IMG/VR virus record: IMGVR_UViG_3300010153_000164
Location: 1-20,339 of that record
Length of the DNA stretch: 20,339 bases
Origin: a virus
Strand: one strand, 5' to 3'
Under the pieces are notes generated by a model. It searched no databases. It had not been told where the DNA came from and worked only from the letters and a program-made list of their open reading frames with translations. Of the stretch, positions 6,998-15,400 are shown one piece after another. How positions within the stretch are numbered: the first letter of the stretch is position 1; every line of letters begins with the position of its first letter. The translations under genes and the position numbers were made by a program.

Positions 6998-8939
6998 TCT
7001 TTTCACTCCTCAAATTTAAAGTCTCAATGAGCATTGAAACCTCTTTGTTGGTTTCAAAAATCCTCTTCTCTTCTTCTTTATAATTAGTATTGTCTTCCTC
7101 TGTTATACTACCTTTTCCTAATCTTCCAAGATCAGAGGCACCCTTCATTGTATTTCTTATGGTATTTTTAGTTATTTCATTATTCCAAGACCCCTTGGTA
7201 GACCTCTGGGATGCTCCAAATTTGTTCTTACTGCTCTTAGTCGGACGGTATCTCTTTCCCTTTGAACGCTTTGTCGTGGTACTGCCATCTTTAAACGTTA
7301 CTTTATCCTTTTCTTGTGCTGAATATCTGCTACCTGGAGGTTGAATAGGAAGAACGTTGTCCGCTTCGTCGCCTTCCTCCTCGAAGTCTTCGTCCGCGTC
7401 GGCGTCCATATCTTCGATGTCCCCAAACTCAGGTTCTTCTGCGTCGCCAAAAGAGTCGTCCGGAAGTCCTGAAGATGCCTCTGCCTGAACAAGTTCACCA
7501 ACCACTTCCAATTGAGCATCAAAATTCCGATCATAAAACATTTCCCTCTGGTTTCTGAGAAACTCCTCATCTGAAAGACCAAATAACTTCTTGGTGATCC
7601 AACGGCGACTGAAATATCCTTCTGTTGCCGAAGAGGCAACGTCGAACTTTGTCTTCCAGTGTTCTAACTCTTGCATTTCTGCAATCTTAGACGGATTGTT
7701 CAACGCCAACTTAAAAGATAGCAGATCGTCTTGGCGGAAACCCAACACATACAGGTGAATTATGCCAATCTTTTCTAGTTCCGTAACTATTGATCTCTGT
7801 AACCTCTGCACTGTTCTAGCAAAACGAATATCTTTCTGAGCGAGGGTTGTCTTGTCTTCGCCGCCTTCATCGGATTGGGCAAGATATGCCTGTGGCACCT
7901 TAAGTGCCGAAAACAGTTTGTTCCTTAAATACTTGACATCGTCGATGTCACCAGTGTATGATCCACCCGGCAAACTTTCAACCCTAGAATTCGATCCTGC
8001 TCTGGTTGGTATAAAGTAATCCTCGTCTATAGACAGTGGATTGTACCTCAAATCTACGCGTCCGGTATCCGGATCAACAACCTGGTGTCGCTTCATTTGG
8101 GTCATGATTTTCTGCATATACTGTTCTATATCATCGGGTGGAATGTTCCCAACGTCAACATAGAAAACCCTTCTCTCTGGAGATCGCACGATTCTGTATG
8201 CCATCATCGCGTCTTCCAGCAGGGTCAACTGTCTCCAGATTCTCCTAGCAGGTTCTAAAATAGAACTACCGTAAGGGGCATACTTGTCGTTTCCAAGAAT
8301 CCTAAAGTGTCCAACTTGCCAATTCTCAAAAGTCATACCAGAAGAAGTCCACTGGAACTGGGTGTAGTTCGGATTTGTTTTGTCTTCCCCCTCTAACCTT
8401 TCTAGTTCAGGAGTTGGGAGTCCAATGGCAGACTGAATCCCCCTTGCTTCGTCAATGTCCAGGTATAAGAAGAAATCGCCATACTTACACATGGTTCTGC
8501 ACCATCCAAATAGGTTATATTCAATATTTAAAATATTATAATAAAGCGCACTAAGGACAGATTTTATCTCTTCGTTGGCGCAATCAATATTCAACAAAGG
8601 TCTAAGTTGGGTGCTCGTTGTCATCTCATCGGCGTATATATCTAACGTTGAGGCGATCTCTGGAGAGTACTCCATTTGGTCAAAGTCAACATATCGTTCA
8701 GTGCGCTGCTGAGTTGCCATGACATTCGACTGCAAATTAGAAAACGGATCATACGCCATCTTCTTAAACTGCTTGCCGCTGGCGGACTTAAACCGGGAAG
8801 AGAACTTGTCTAAGTCGACGCGGCGTAGGCGACGGCCAGTCTGTGTCCTTCGACCCACCAAAGGTCCGGACAGCAACTTGGTCAACCTCTTGAATAATAT
8901 ATTTTCTGAATTTTTTACGTTTTTAGATTTGTCTGCCAT
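6981..8939 (-). CDS. 20: Portal protein, T4 gp20-like
   Basis: This 652-residue protein forms the dodecameric portal vertex through which DNA enters and to which the neck attaches. Diagnostic gp20-type segments are MAYDPFSNLQ near the N terminus, ASTLDIYADEMTT, CKYGDFFLYLDID, AYRIVRSPERRVFYVDVGNI, then RVESLPGGSYTGDIDDVKYL and KLFSALKVPQAYLAQ. The order and spacing match T4 gp20 (524 residues). The surplus is a C-terminal extension from about residue 490: an acidic stretch (EEPEFGDIEDMDADADEDFE) followed by a basic, low-complexity tail. An AAGGG ribosome site precedes the ATG by 8-9 nt. It lies 4 nt after the terminase gene, in the packaging operon. Confidence 0.95.
   Translation of the reverse strand: MADKSKNVKNSENILFKRLTKLLSGPLVGRRTQTGRRLRRVDLDKFSSRFKSASGKQFKKMAYDPFSNLQSNVMATQQRTERYVDFDQMEYSPEIASTLDIYADEMTTSTQLRPLLNIDCANEEIKSVLSALYYNILNIEYNLFGWCRTMCKYGDFFLYLDIDEARGIQSAIGLPTPELERLEGEDKTNPNYTQFQWTSSGMTFENWQVGHFRILGNDKYAPYGSSILEPARRIWRQLTLLEDAMMAYRIVRSPERRVFYVDVGNIPPDDIEQYMQKIMTQMKRHQVVDPDTGRVDLRYNPLSIDEDYFIPTRAGSNSRVESLPGGSYTGDIDDVKYLRNKLFSALKVPQAYLAQSDEGGEDKTTLAQKDIRFARTVQRLQRSIVTELEKIGIIHLYVLGFRQDDLLSFKLALNNPSKIAEMQELEHWKTKFDVASSATEGYFSRRWITKKLFGLSDEEFLRNQREMFYDRNFDAQLEVVGELVQAEASSGLPDDSFGDAEEPEFGDIEDMDADADEDFEEEGDEADNVLPIQPPGSRYSAQEKDKVTFKDGSTTTKRSKGKRYRPTKSSKNKFGASQRSTKGSWNNEITKNTIRNTMKGASDLGRLGKGSITEEDNTNYKEEEKRIFETNKEVSMLIETLNLRSEKNETKT
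7006..7011 (-). promoter_or_regulatory. Ribosome binding site that sets the 6997 start
   Basis: GAGGAG on the minus strand lies 8 nt upstream of the ATG at 6997 and overlaps the alternative GTG at 7004-7006. It therefore selects the ATG. It sits within the last codons of the portal gene, implying translational coupling. Confidence 0.75.
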
Positions 8940-8943
8940 TTAT

Positions 8944-10530
8944 TTAACCCTTATACAACCATGGAAACTCTTCAGTGCTTTCCTTGTGCTCTTGAAGTGC
9001 TTTTTGAGATTTCTTGTGCTGATATCCTTGCATACCTGGGATGGTTGTATTTAACATTGTAGATGATTTTGACATAGATTTTAAGAAAACCCTCTTATAT
9101 TCTGACTCTTTTCTATTCTCAACTAGTGCCGTATCTCGAACCCAGCAACCGATCGCCAAGGACATCACCAGGTCATCATTATAGGACCTCATTGCCTCGG
9201 CGCGACCGTTGTTCCAGATAAATGTTTTCATCTCATTCACTAATCTAACAGAATTTACCTTAATTAGTTTGTTTCTAACGAATTCTTCAAGTTTTGCGAC
9301 GATTAGAGGTCTGGTCTTTTGAGTCATAGAGAATCCAGGCACTGCGTTGGTCAAGTGTTCACCCTGATATTGATCAATGTATTCATGAGTTGACTTGATC
9401 GAATAGTAAATATTCGGATAACCGCTCTCTTTGAGTTTCCCCAGCACCGCGAAACCGACCGTATTATTCTCCACAACAAGCATGCAGTTGCCGTATTCGC
9501 CTCCAGCGTCGAGCAGAATCTGAGAAAAGACGTCGGGGGCGACCTTGCCGCGATATTCTGCGACGATCTCCATCGTGACAAGATCAAAAACATGAAATAC
9601 CGAATAATCTTTACCATCGCCTCGGGCGACGTCTGCTGAAATCATATAGTCCTTGCCCGGTTCTGCTGGTTTCCAAATCCAAAAGTTCCTGTCATATCCG
9701 GTTCGATATTCTGGTTCCCCTGCGGAGTCCATCATCCTCGCTATGTCTTCCCCATGGAAAACCGTCTCTCCCGACATGTTGAAACTGCACTCAAGTTCTT
9801 GGGCGATCTCACGGCGGGACATGTTCTTGGTCTCTTTTTCGTACCAATTTAAGTCCCTATCCGGATGGGACTCCCAAGGGAGACTAATCGGATGAAAATC
9901 GTTAAGTTTTTGAGTTGATTCGGTGTATGTCTTGTGAAACCAGTTACCCACACCATTGGGGGTGGACAAAGCAATGCACCTACCGCCGGTGCTCAAGGTG
10001 GGGTATAAACCGGACCACAACTCGGACAAACCCTCCACATATGCCGCCTCGTCGATGACCAAGAGCGACAATGCCTCTGAACGACCGGCGTCACCAGACG
10101 TCGAGGATGCCTTGATCAGAGATCCATTCGACAATTCAAAAGATGTGCGATTATCGACCGAAACTTTTGAAATCTGAACCCATTCTGGAAGATTTCTCAT
10201 TATAGTCTTTACTTTTTTAACTAAATTTGTCGCTGTACTGAGTTTGGTCGCCACAACGACTACAGTTTTCTCTTTGTGAAACATCATCAACCAAGCAACG
10301 TATGCTGCTGTAATCGTAGAAATGCCGAGTTGGCGTGCCTTCAGTATGATGTTAAACCTAAACTGTCCGAAGTCCCCCAAACAGTCTCGCTGATAGGGGA
10401 ACAGACGAAAGGGGATTAGTCCCTTTTGAGGATGGGATATTTTTGCGTAATTATCGATAAAGTATGCGGAATCCTTGCCACATTTGACAATCTCTCGCAT
10501 CATCTCTTTTTTTGTGAATTTGAACGACAT
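8944..10530 (-). CDS. 17: Terminase large subunit, T4 gp17-like
   Basis: This is the DNA-packaging motor, with an N-terminal ATPase and a C-terminal RNase H-fold nuclease. Of its 528 residues, an adenine-binding FPYQRD segment is at 44-49. The Walker A variant is KARQLGIST (64-72). Walker B is LLVIDEAAY with Asp160/Glu161, and the coupling motif ALSTPNG is at 187-193. The nuclease acidic residues are Asp300 (ISADVARGDGKDYS), Glu354 (LVVENNTVGF) and Asp452/453 (YNDDLVMSLA). The length is somewhat less than T4 gp17 (610). All catalytic residues are present, so the protein should be active. The upstream sequence has only a weak SD (TTGG). It lies 9 nt after the 166-residue gene. No small terminase (gp16-like) is recognised in the window. 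Confidence 0.96.
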   Translation of the reverse strand: MSFKFTKKEMMREIVKCGKDSAYFIDNYAKISHPQKGLIPFRLFPYQRDCLGDFGQFRFNIILKARQLGISTITAAYVAWLMMFHKEKTVVVVATKLSTATNLVKKVKTIMRNLPEWVQISKVSVDNRTSFELSNGSLIKASSTSGDAGRSEALSLLVIDEAAYVEGLSELWSGLYPTLSTGGRCIALSTPNGVGNWFHKTYTESTQKLNDFHPISLPWESHPDRDLNWYEKETKNMSRREIAQELECSFNMSGETVFHGEDIARMMDSAGEPEYRTGYDRNFWIWKPAEPGKDYMISADVARGDGKDYSVFHVFDLVTMEIVAEYRGKVAPDVFSQILLDAGGEYGNCMLVVENNTVGFAVLGKLKESGYPNIYYSIKSTHEYIDQYQGEHLTNAVPGFSMTQKTRPLIVAKLEEFVRNKLIKVNSVRLVNEMKTFIWNNGRAEAMRSYNDDLVMSLAIGCWVRDTALVENRKESEYKRVFLKSMSKSSTMLNTTIPGMQGYQHKKSQKALQEHKESTEEFPWLYKG

Positions 10531-10539
10531 GGACCAAGA

Positions 10540-11040
10540 TTATTTAAGTCCGCCTAACTCCAACCACCTCTGGGTGGTGGAATCAATTCGATCTGGATCC
10601 GATCCTGGATTGACTGATTCCGAGTCAGTGCCCAAAACCTTAAAGTCCTGGTGAGCGCGGACTGACGTTCTGACTCGGGAAATATATTCTACGAGAACTT
10701 CAACCTCAGTTGCGCCGCCGAGGGAGAGTGAAGTTCCAGTTGCCTTTTTGAACTCCTTAACCAGGTGACTCTTGACCTTGTTTATCATCATCTCGATCTC
10801 ATTTTCAAACCTGGGATTGTGAGTCTCTTTGAGTTGAATCTCAGTGTGATACCTGATTCTCAAACTATCTCCCTTAATACAGGCAGAAAAACCATCCATA
10901 ACCCTGGAGTCATGAATCGGGTGTCCTTCCTCCCTCTTCAGTCCAATAGTTACCCTGTTGCCTTCTTCGTCAGTCGCGCCATCGTATGAATTTGCTAAAA
11001 CTTGCGATATTCCTCTTGCGATTTCTAACATTGTTGCCAT
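10540..11040 (-). CDS. Unknown protein upstream of terminase, 166 aa
   Basis: I do not recognise the family. It has a mixed alpha/beta pattern: an N-terminal helix (MLEIARGISQVLANSYDGA), a segment GNRVTIGLKREEGHPIHDS at about 27-45, then strands (DSLRIRYHTEIQLKE). A long helix follows (about 82-103, EIEMMINKVKSHLVKEFKKA), then VEVLVEYISRVRTSVRAHQD at about 113-132. The C-terminal tail ends IDSTTQRWLELGGLK. It is soluble, with no TM or enzyme motif. An AAAGGAG ribosome site lies 8 nt before the ATG, and the gene abuts the Zn-binding gene upstream and terminase downstream. It could be a packaging accessory or a neck protein, but neither is demonstrated. Confidence 0.8.
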   Translation of the reverse strand: MATMLEIARGISQVLANSYDGATDEEGNRVTIGLKREEGHPIHDSRVMDGFSACIKGDSLRIRYHTEIQLKETHNPRFENEIEMMINKVKSHLVKEFKKATGTSLSLGGATEVEVLVEYISRVRTSVRAHQDFKVLGTDSESVNPGSDPDRIDSTTQRWLELGGLK

Positions 11041-11041
11041 T

Positions 11042-11428
11042 CTATTTTTCTCCTTTGGGGGGACGCCAACCGTCTAACCACCTTTGTTCTCTGTCTTCGA
11101 TAAAATCAACATAACAATCGAAACAAGCATCAAACTTTGCGAAATAAACATCATCCTTTTGATCAAAAGAATATTTTGCACAGACTGGACACTTTTTCTT
11201 CGATTTCTTATTAATTAGGTTTTTAGACACTAAAATGCCCTTATAAAGGGTTTTTTCACGGGTGCGTCGATTGGAGTCCTGTTTTCGATAAAAGTCCTTC
11301 AACTCTTTCAGGTACTTCTCCTCTTTTTCTTTTGTCCAAAACTTCTTTGGGTTATCAACTGCCTCTTGACCGTACTTTTCCTTTATTGCCTTTTCAACCT
11401 TTGCAATATAATCGTAATCTTTGCTCAT
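11042..11428 (-). CDS. Putative zinc-ribbon protein, 128 aa
   Basis: Two Cys pairs, CPVC at 80-83 and CFDC at 102-105, separated by 18 residues, form a likely four-Cys zinc ribbon. They are preceded by a highly charged helical region (about 5-78: KKFWTKEKEEKYLKELKDFY) and followed by a conserved-looking tail EDREQRWLDGWRPPKG. Such ribbons bind nucleic acid or proteins. The function here is unknown. Its start overlaps the preceding stop (TAATG), so it is coupled to the putative lysis gene upstream, and it ends 2 nt before the 166-residue gene. The position just ahead of terminase raises the idea of a packaging or transcription accessory, but no family-level evidence supports either. Confidence 0.8.
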   Translation of the reverse strand: MSKDYDYIAKVEKAIKEKYGQEAVDNPKKFWTKEKEEKYLKELKDFYRKQDSNRRTREKTLYKGILVSKNLINKKSKKKCPVCAKYSFDQKDDVYFAKFDACFDCYVDFIEDREQRWLDGWRPPKGEK

Positions 11429-11883
11429 TATCGCACCGCCATCACAATTCCAATAGTAACTAGGACGCCTGCTACAAAACCGCCTGACGCCGCCCAGAAC
11501 GCTTTGCTGGTGGGTCGATCAAGTGCAATCTTCTCTAGTCTCTCCAGTTCTTCGTCCTTTATTGTAATAACAGATCGGTGCTCCTCTTGCAAAGTCTCAA
11601 TCCTCAACTCAAGATTTGATATCCTGAGTCCATACTTTGCGCGTTCCTTTTCCAACTCCAATTCGATCTTCAACTCGCATCGCTCCTTCTCACGCTCTGG
11701 AGCAGTGATCAGAATTGCGTTTGCCTGTGCGTCGTAACACCAGGCAGGACCGACGAGTCCGACTGATTCGCCATCTTCCAAGTGAGTAAAAGACGCCGGG
11801 GGCATGTCAGAAAGACACACCCCCGAGAACGCCACACTAAGCGCCAAATAACAAGCAAGCACCCTAAACACGACGGAAACCAA
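11428..11883 (-). CDS. Exported coiled-coil protein with C-terminal TM, spanin-like
   Basis: The protein is up to 151 residues from a TTG at 11883. GTG at 11871 or 11862 would give a more typical short signal-peptide n-region. It starts with a hydrophobic signal (FRVLACYLALSVAFSGVC). A short soluble part follows, then a long charged coiled coil (about 65-120), and it ends in a clear TM segment (FWAASGGFVAGVLVTIGIVM, about 129-148) plus an Arg. An N-terminal export signal, a periplasmic coiled coil and a C-terminal inner-membrane anchor is the layout of unimolecular spanins, which fuse inner and outer membranes at lysis. However, the Cys at SGVC is not a canonical lipobox. It lies beside a holin-like gene and another TM/coiled-coil gene, overlapping the latter by about 20 nt. 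Confidence 0.65.
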   Translation of the reverse strand: MVSVVFRVLACYLALSVAFSGVCLSDMPPASFTHLEDGESVGLVGPAWCYDAQANAILITAPEREKERCELKIELELEKERAKYGLRISNLELRIETLQEEHRSVITIKDEELERLEKIALDRPTSKAFWAASGGFVAGVLVTIGIVMAVR

Positions 11884-12247
11884 AAACCTTCTCTATATGA
11901 TCATCGATCTTGGAAGGATCCTTCTTTGACTTTACCACGATGTCTCTTACAATCTTCTTATGCGACTCGTTCAACTCCTCTTCCCTCTTGGCGAACTCAA
12001 CCTCCAGTTTTGCAACTGTATCTTGATACTCTTCTATCAAGTTGTCCCTCTGGAGGATTTCCTTATTATGAGCATCTTTTAGAGCGTCGATTTGCTGTTG
12101 GTAAGATTTCTTTCTCGCCTCTAGAACGCCCAATGCTGCTTGATAATTCTTTCTCGCGAAGATCCAAACAAACAAGGTCCACAAGATTAGTAGAAACACC
12201 TTCCAGTGCCGCCTTACCCATAAGCAAGACTTAGTTAAGAGATACAT
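11864..12247 (-). CDS. Single-TM coiled-coil protein, i-spanin-like
   Basis: An upstream in-frame start at 12304 would overlap the holin-like gene deeply. The ATG at 12247, 1 nt after that gene's stop (TAGCATG), is preferred and gives 127 residues. A basic start (KSCLWVRRHWK) leads into one TM segment (VFLLILWTLFVWIFA, about 17-31). A long coiled coil follows (about 33-100: ARKKSYQQQIDALKDAHNKE and onward), then a basic tail. N-terminal TM plus periplasmic-type coiled coil is the layout of Rz-type inner-membrane spanins, and the gene order after a holin-like protein fits. There is no sequence-level match to a named family. An alternative is a membrane-tethered structural or exclusion protein. 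Confidence 0.65.
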   Translation of the reverse strand: MYLLTKSCLWVRRHWKVFLLILWTLFVWIFARKNYQAALGVLEARKKSYQQQIDALKDAHNKEILQRDNLIEEYQDTVAKLEVEFAKREEELNESHKKIVRDIVVKSKKDPSKIDDHIEKVFGFRRV

Positions 12248-12248
12248 G

Positions 12249-12449
12249 CTATTGTGGTCCGTGCTTCCATTGCACTGCCATGTCGACCAGTGCTTGGGTG
12301 CCAATGTACGCCAAAGTAATTGCCGTCCAGTTATCGCTAGTTACAAGTCCATACGCGCAAAGTCCCGTTGCCGTAATCCAGGCAAGAAACTTTCTTGAAA
12401 TAAACTTTTCTACATATTTGTCTGCAAACGCCTTCAATTGTGCTACCAT
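12249..12449 (-). CDS. Small two-TM protein, holin-like
   Basis: This is a 66-residue membrane protein. The ATG at 12449 has a perfect AGGAGG 6 nt upstream (12456-12461). The longer frame from 12497 would run into the gp46/47 coding end and is not needed. An amphipathic basic N terminus (VAQLKAFADKYVEKFISRK) is followed by two TM segments (about 21-37, FLAWITATGLCAYGLVT; about 41-59, WTAITLAYIGTQALVDMAV). The C terminus is short and charged (WKHGPQ). Size, two TM helices and a charged tail fit small class II-type holins, which permeabilise the inner membrane to time lysis. No endolysin is seen in the window, so the assignment rests on topology and the two coiled-coil membrane neighbours. Confidence 0.7.
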   Translation of the reverse strand: MVAQLKAFADKYVEKFISRKFLAWITATGLCAYGLVTSDNWTAITLAYIGTQALVDMAVQWKHGPQ

Positions 12450-12455
12450 GATTTT

Positions 12456-12461
12456 CCTCCT
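12456..12461 (-). promoter_or_regulatory. Ribosome binding site that sets the holin-like start
   Basis: AGGAGG on the minus strand lies 6 nt before the ATG at 12449 and overlaps the stop codon of the gp46/47 fusion gene. It argues against the longer frame beginning at 12497. Confidence 0.8.
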
Positions 12462-15400
12462 ATAAATTAACGTGGGCGAACCCATCTTTTCTATCAATCA
12501 CTACTTGCATATCCACTGCATCTTTTAATGCATCAAGGTGTGATATTAGTATAACAGTTTTAAAATAATTTTTAACCATTTCCATTATGCGAACAAACCC
12601 TTCCATGTTATCTTCGTCCAAGGCGGTGCCGGGTTCATCCATTATAAATAGGTCCGGTTTCGGCAAGTTAGACACCGTAAGGAATGCTAACCTTATTGCC
12701 ATCGAAGCAATCGTCTTCTCCGCGCCGGAACCCATTTCCAAAGGGCGTGGTTCATACTTTGGGTGTTTTATGAAGATATCCAACTTCTTGTCCTCATTCT
12801 GGATGAACACTTCGAAGTCTACGATGCCTGTCAATATCTTTGCCACTTCTTCGTTTATAATAGGCAACCTATTCTTGATAATATTATAAGAAATGCCGTT
12901 AGTATGACAGCACCTCATGAACAGGTCATATGCTGCGAACTCCAACCTCAAATCTTCCAACTCCTGCTTCTTTGCTTCGAGAGACACCACCTTCTCTTCT
13001 AGAGACCCTATCGTGCGATACTGATTGTTAATAGATTCCTGGCACTCCTTGCATTCCGTTGTCTTTTCATCTATTTGATTCTCAAGATTCTTCTTTTCTT
13101 CCAAAAAGACCTCTAACTGCTCAATCGACTCCTTGTTTGCGGAGTACTCAGACATACGCTCATTCAAGTCATCCAGAGCGGATTTAGTCTTCAGCAGGTT
13201 GTTCTTGTTCTTTTCCAAAGAAAGTTCCAAAGCAACAGCGGTAGATTCCTGAGTGGATCGTTTTTCTAGAACCTTATCGTATTTCTCAATATAAGAATTA
13301 ACTTTTTCAGGTTCTAATCCAACTATTTCTTCTTGTATGCTTTCTACATCCTTCTTTAGGTCTTTTATCTTCTTGCTGGAGATATCAATAAGACCGACTG
13401 CCTTGTGGGCATCCTTTATAAACCTGCAGTTCGAATATTCATTTCCACAAGGGACTTCAAGCAAAAGACCTTTCTTCTTCTCGTTTCGAGAAAGTGTATC
13501 CTCTTCCTTTTCCAGATCTAAAAGAAAGTTCGATAATATTTCCGACTTCTCCTCTAGGGTCTTCTTTTTATCACTCCACACTCCAATATCAAAACCACTT
13601 AAAAAATCTTTTATTTTATTGATTGTTGCTTTATTTTCAGCGATCAGTTGCTCTATCTTCGCCTGTTCACTCTCTAGATCGGTCTTCTCTTTTGTGAATT
13701 TTTGGATATCATGACCCGTCAGAACTGGATCCACCACCTCTGCTGGAATCGAAGATATCTTGCCGTCCACTTCATTTAATAAATTCTGTAGTTCCCCGAT
13801 ATGTCGTTCTATGACTTCGCACCTGTTCTTGTTCGACTCTAGAGATGATTGCTCAAACTCCAACTTAGACTGTGCCTCAGAAATCTGCACGTCGAAATTA
13901 GTGCCCTCGATCTTCCTCAAGGCACCCCTAGTGTCTGCCGAGTCTTCCTTCGCTCTCTTGAACTTTTTATCAAAAATCTCCAAATCTAAAAATTTTGCCA
14001 GGATCTCCTTTCGGCGGGTGGACCCTTCATTAATGAAAGTGAGCGACTCTAGTTGACTTGCCATAGAAGTCATTAGGAAATCATCCAAAGAACCAAAGTG
14101 TTTTCGTATGTTCTTGTCGGTGTCCTGTCTTGATAGTCCGTTCTTACTCACCTCATTGCCGAGTAAATCCACGGAAGTGAAATCCACTTCCGTCTTTGCC
14201 TCCATGGTCTCAACTCCCTTCAACTTCTTGACATACTTCTCTGAATTTCTTTCAACCCGAAGGGTCTTATCTCCCACCTGCAACGTTGCGATGCCGAGAC
14301 CGTAATCCTTGTTTTGGTTTACTATATTCAGGTTCTTCCTAACTGATTTCGATGTCGAATTATATAAAGTATATAACAGTGCATCAATTATAGAAGATTT
14401 TCCAGAAAAGTTTTTACCAAATATGCCGACGATGCCTTCCAACTTATCGAAATCAATAGAGTTAGATTCGCCATAGTTAAACAGATTGTCCCACTCCAAC
14501 CTTCTCAGACTCCAATTCACATTTCTATAGACGTCCTCTTTCTCCTCAATCTCTACGTTATAAGAAGAGTTGAGTTCCAGAACCTTTTTCATTAGGTTCT
14601 CGGAAATCTCATAGTCTTTAAGGTACCCTTTCATCAACCTTTCCTGAACCTTGACATCTCGTAGGTTTTCCTGGCGTGGGTCCTGAACTCCGTCTGATAC
14701 TTCTACATTTTGACTTGATGCTCGATTTAAATATGTAACCGTCTCTGGTTTAAACTTGTGCTTCACAACGTCTACAGACTTTCGCATCTTGTCCAACGAG
14801 ATGTTATTATCTGACGTAAGGCGGATTCTCGCACCGGGATTTATTTTCAACTTTCTCGGTAAATTTCCTGCCTTGGTGAGCGGAATCGTAATAAAGGGTT
14901 TTGGATTATCGAAGATAATGTGCTTAACAGTGAAGTCCTCTTTATCCTTGATATCCCAAACCAAATAACCCTTATCTAGCGACTCGCCAAAGTTTTGTTG
15001 TATTGTAGATCCGCAATACCTTATCCTCCCTCTTTTGTCGAGAGTCTGAGTCTTGTGTATATCGCCCAGAAAAGCAAAGTCAAAATCATCGAAAATAGAG
15101 ATGCAATGATCACCAGACAGTGTCCAGTTCAAGTCGGTCTTTGACCTATCGATCGCACCATGGTATAATGCTATGTTTATTTCTTCTTTGTCCGATGGTG
15201 TGGTCCAGTTATCCTCGTCGAATACCGAAAGAACGTTCAAGTTGAACCCATGACCCAAACTAACCTCTTGGGACTCCTTCAATAAACGAAGGTTTGGATT
15301 ATCAAGAGCATCCACAATCGGAGTCAGAGCATCCTGACGACTACTATTCTTAAGGTTTCCGTCGTGGTTCCCCAAAATCACATATGTTGGGGCGATGGAT

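Noticed and set aside
10540-11428. Small terminase (gp16-like) among the two genes upstream of gp17
   Set aside because: Neither the 166-aa nor the 128-aa protein shows the central coiled-coil ring pattern or HTH of gp16. Position alone is not enough.
12249-12497. 82-residue version of the holin-like protein
   Set aside because: The extra N-terminal residues are the out-of-frame end of the gp46/47 gene, and the AGGAGG at 12456-12461 points to the ATG at 12449.
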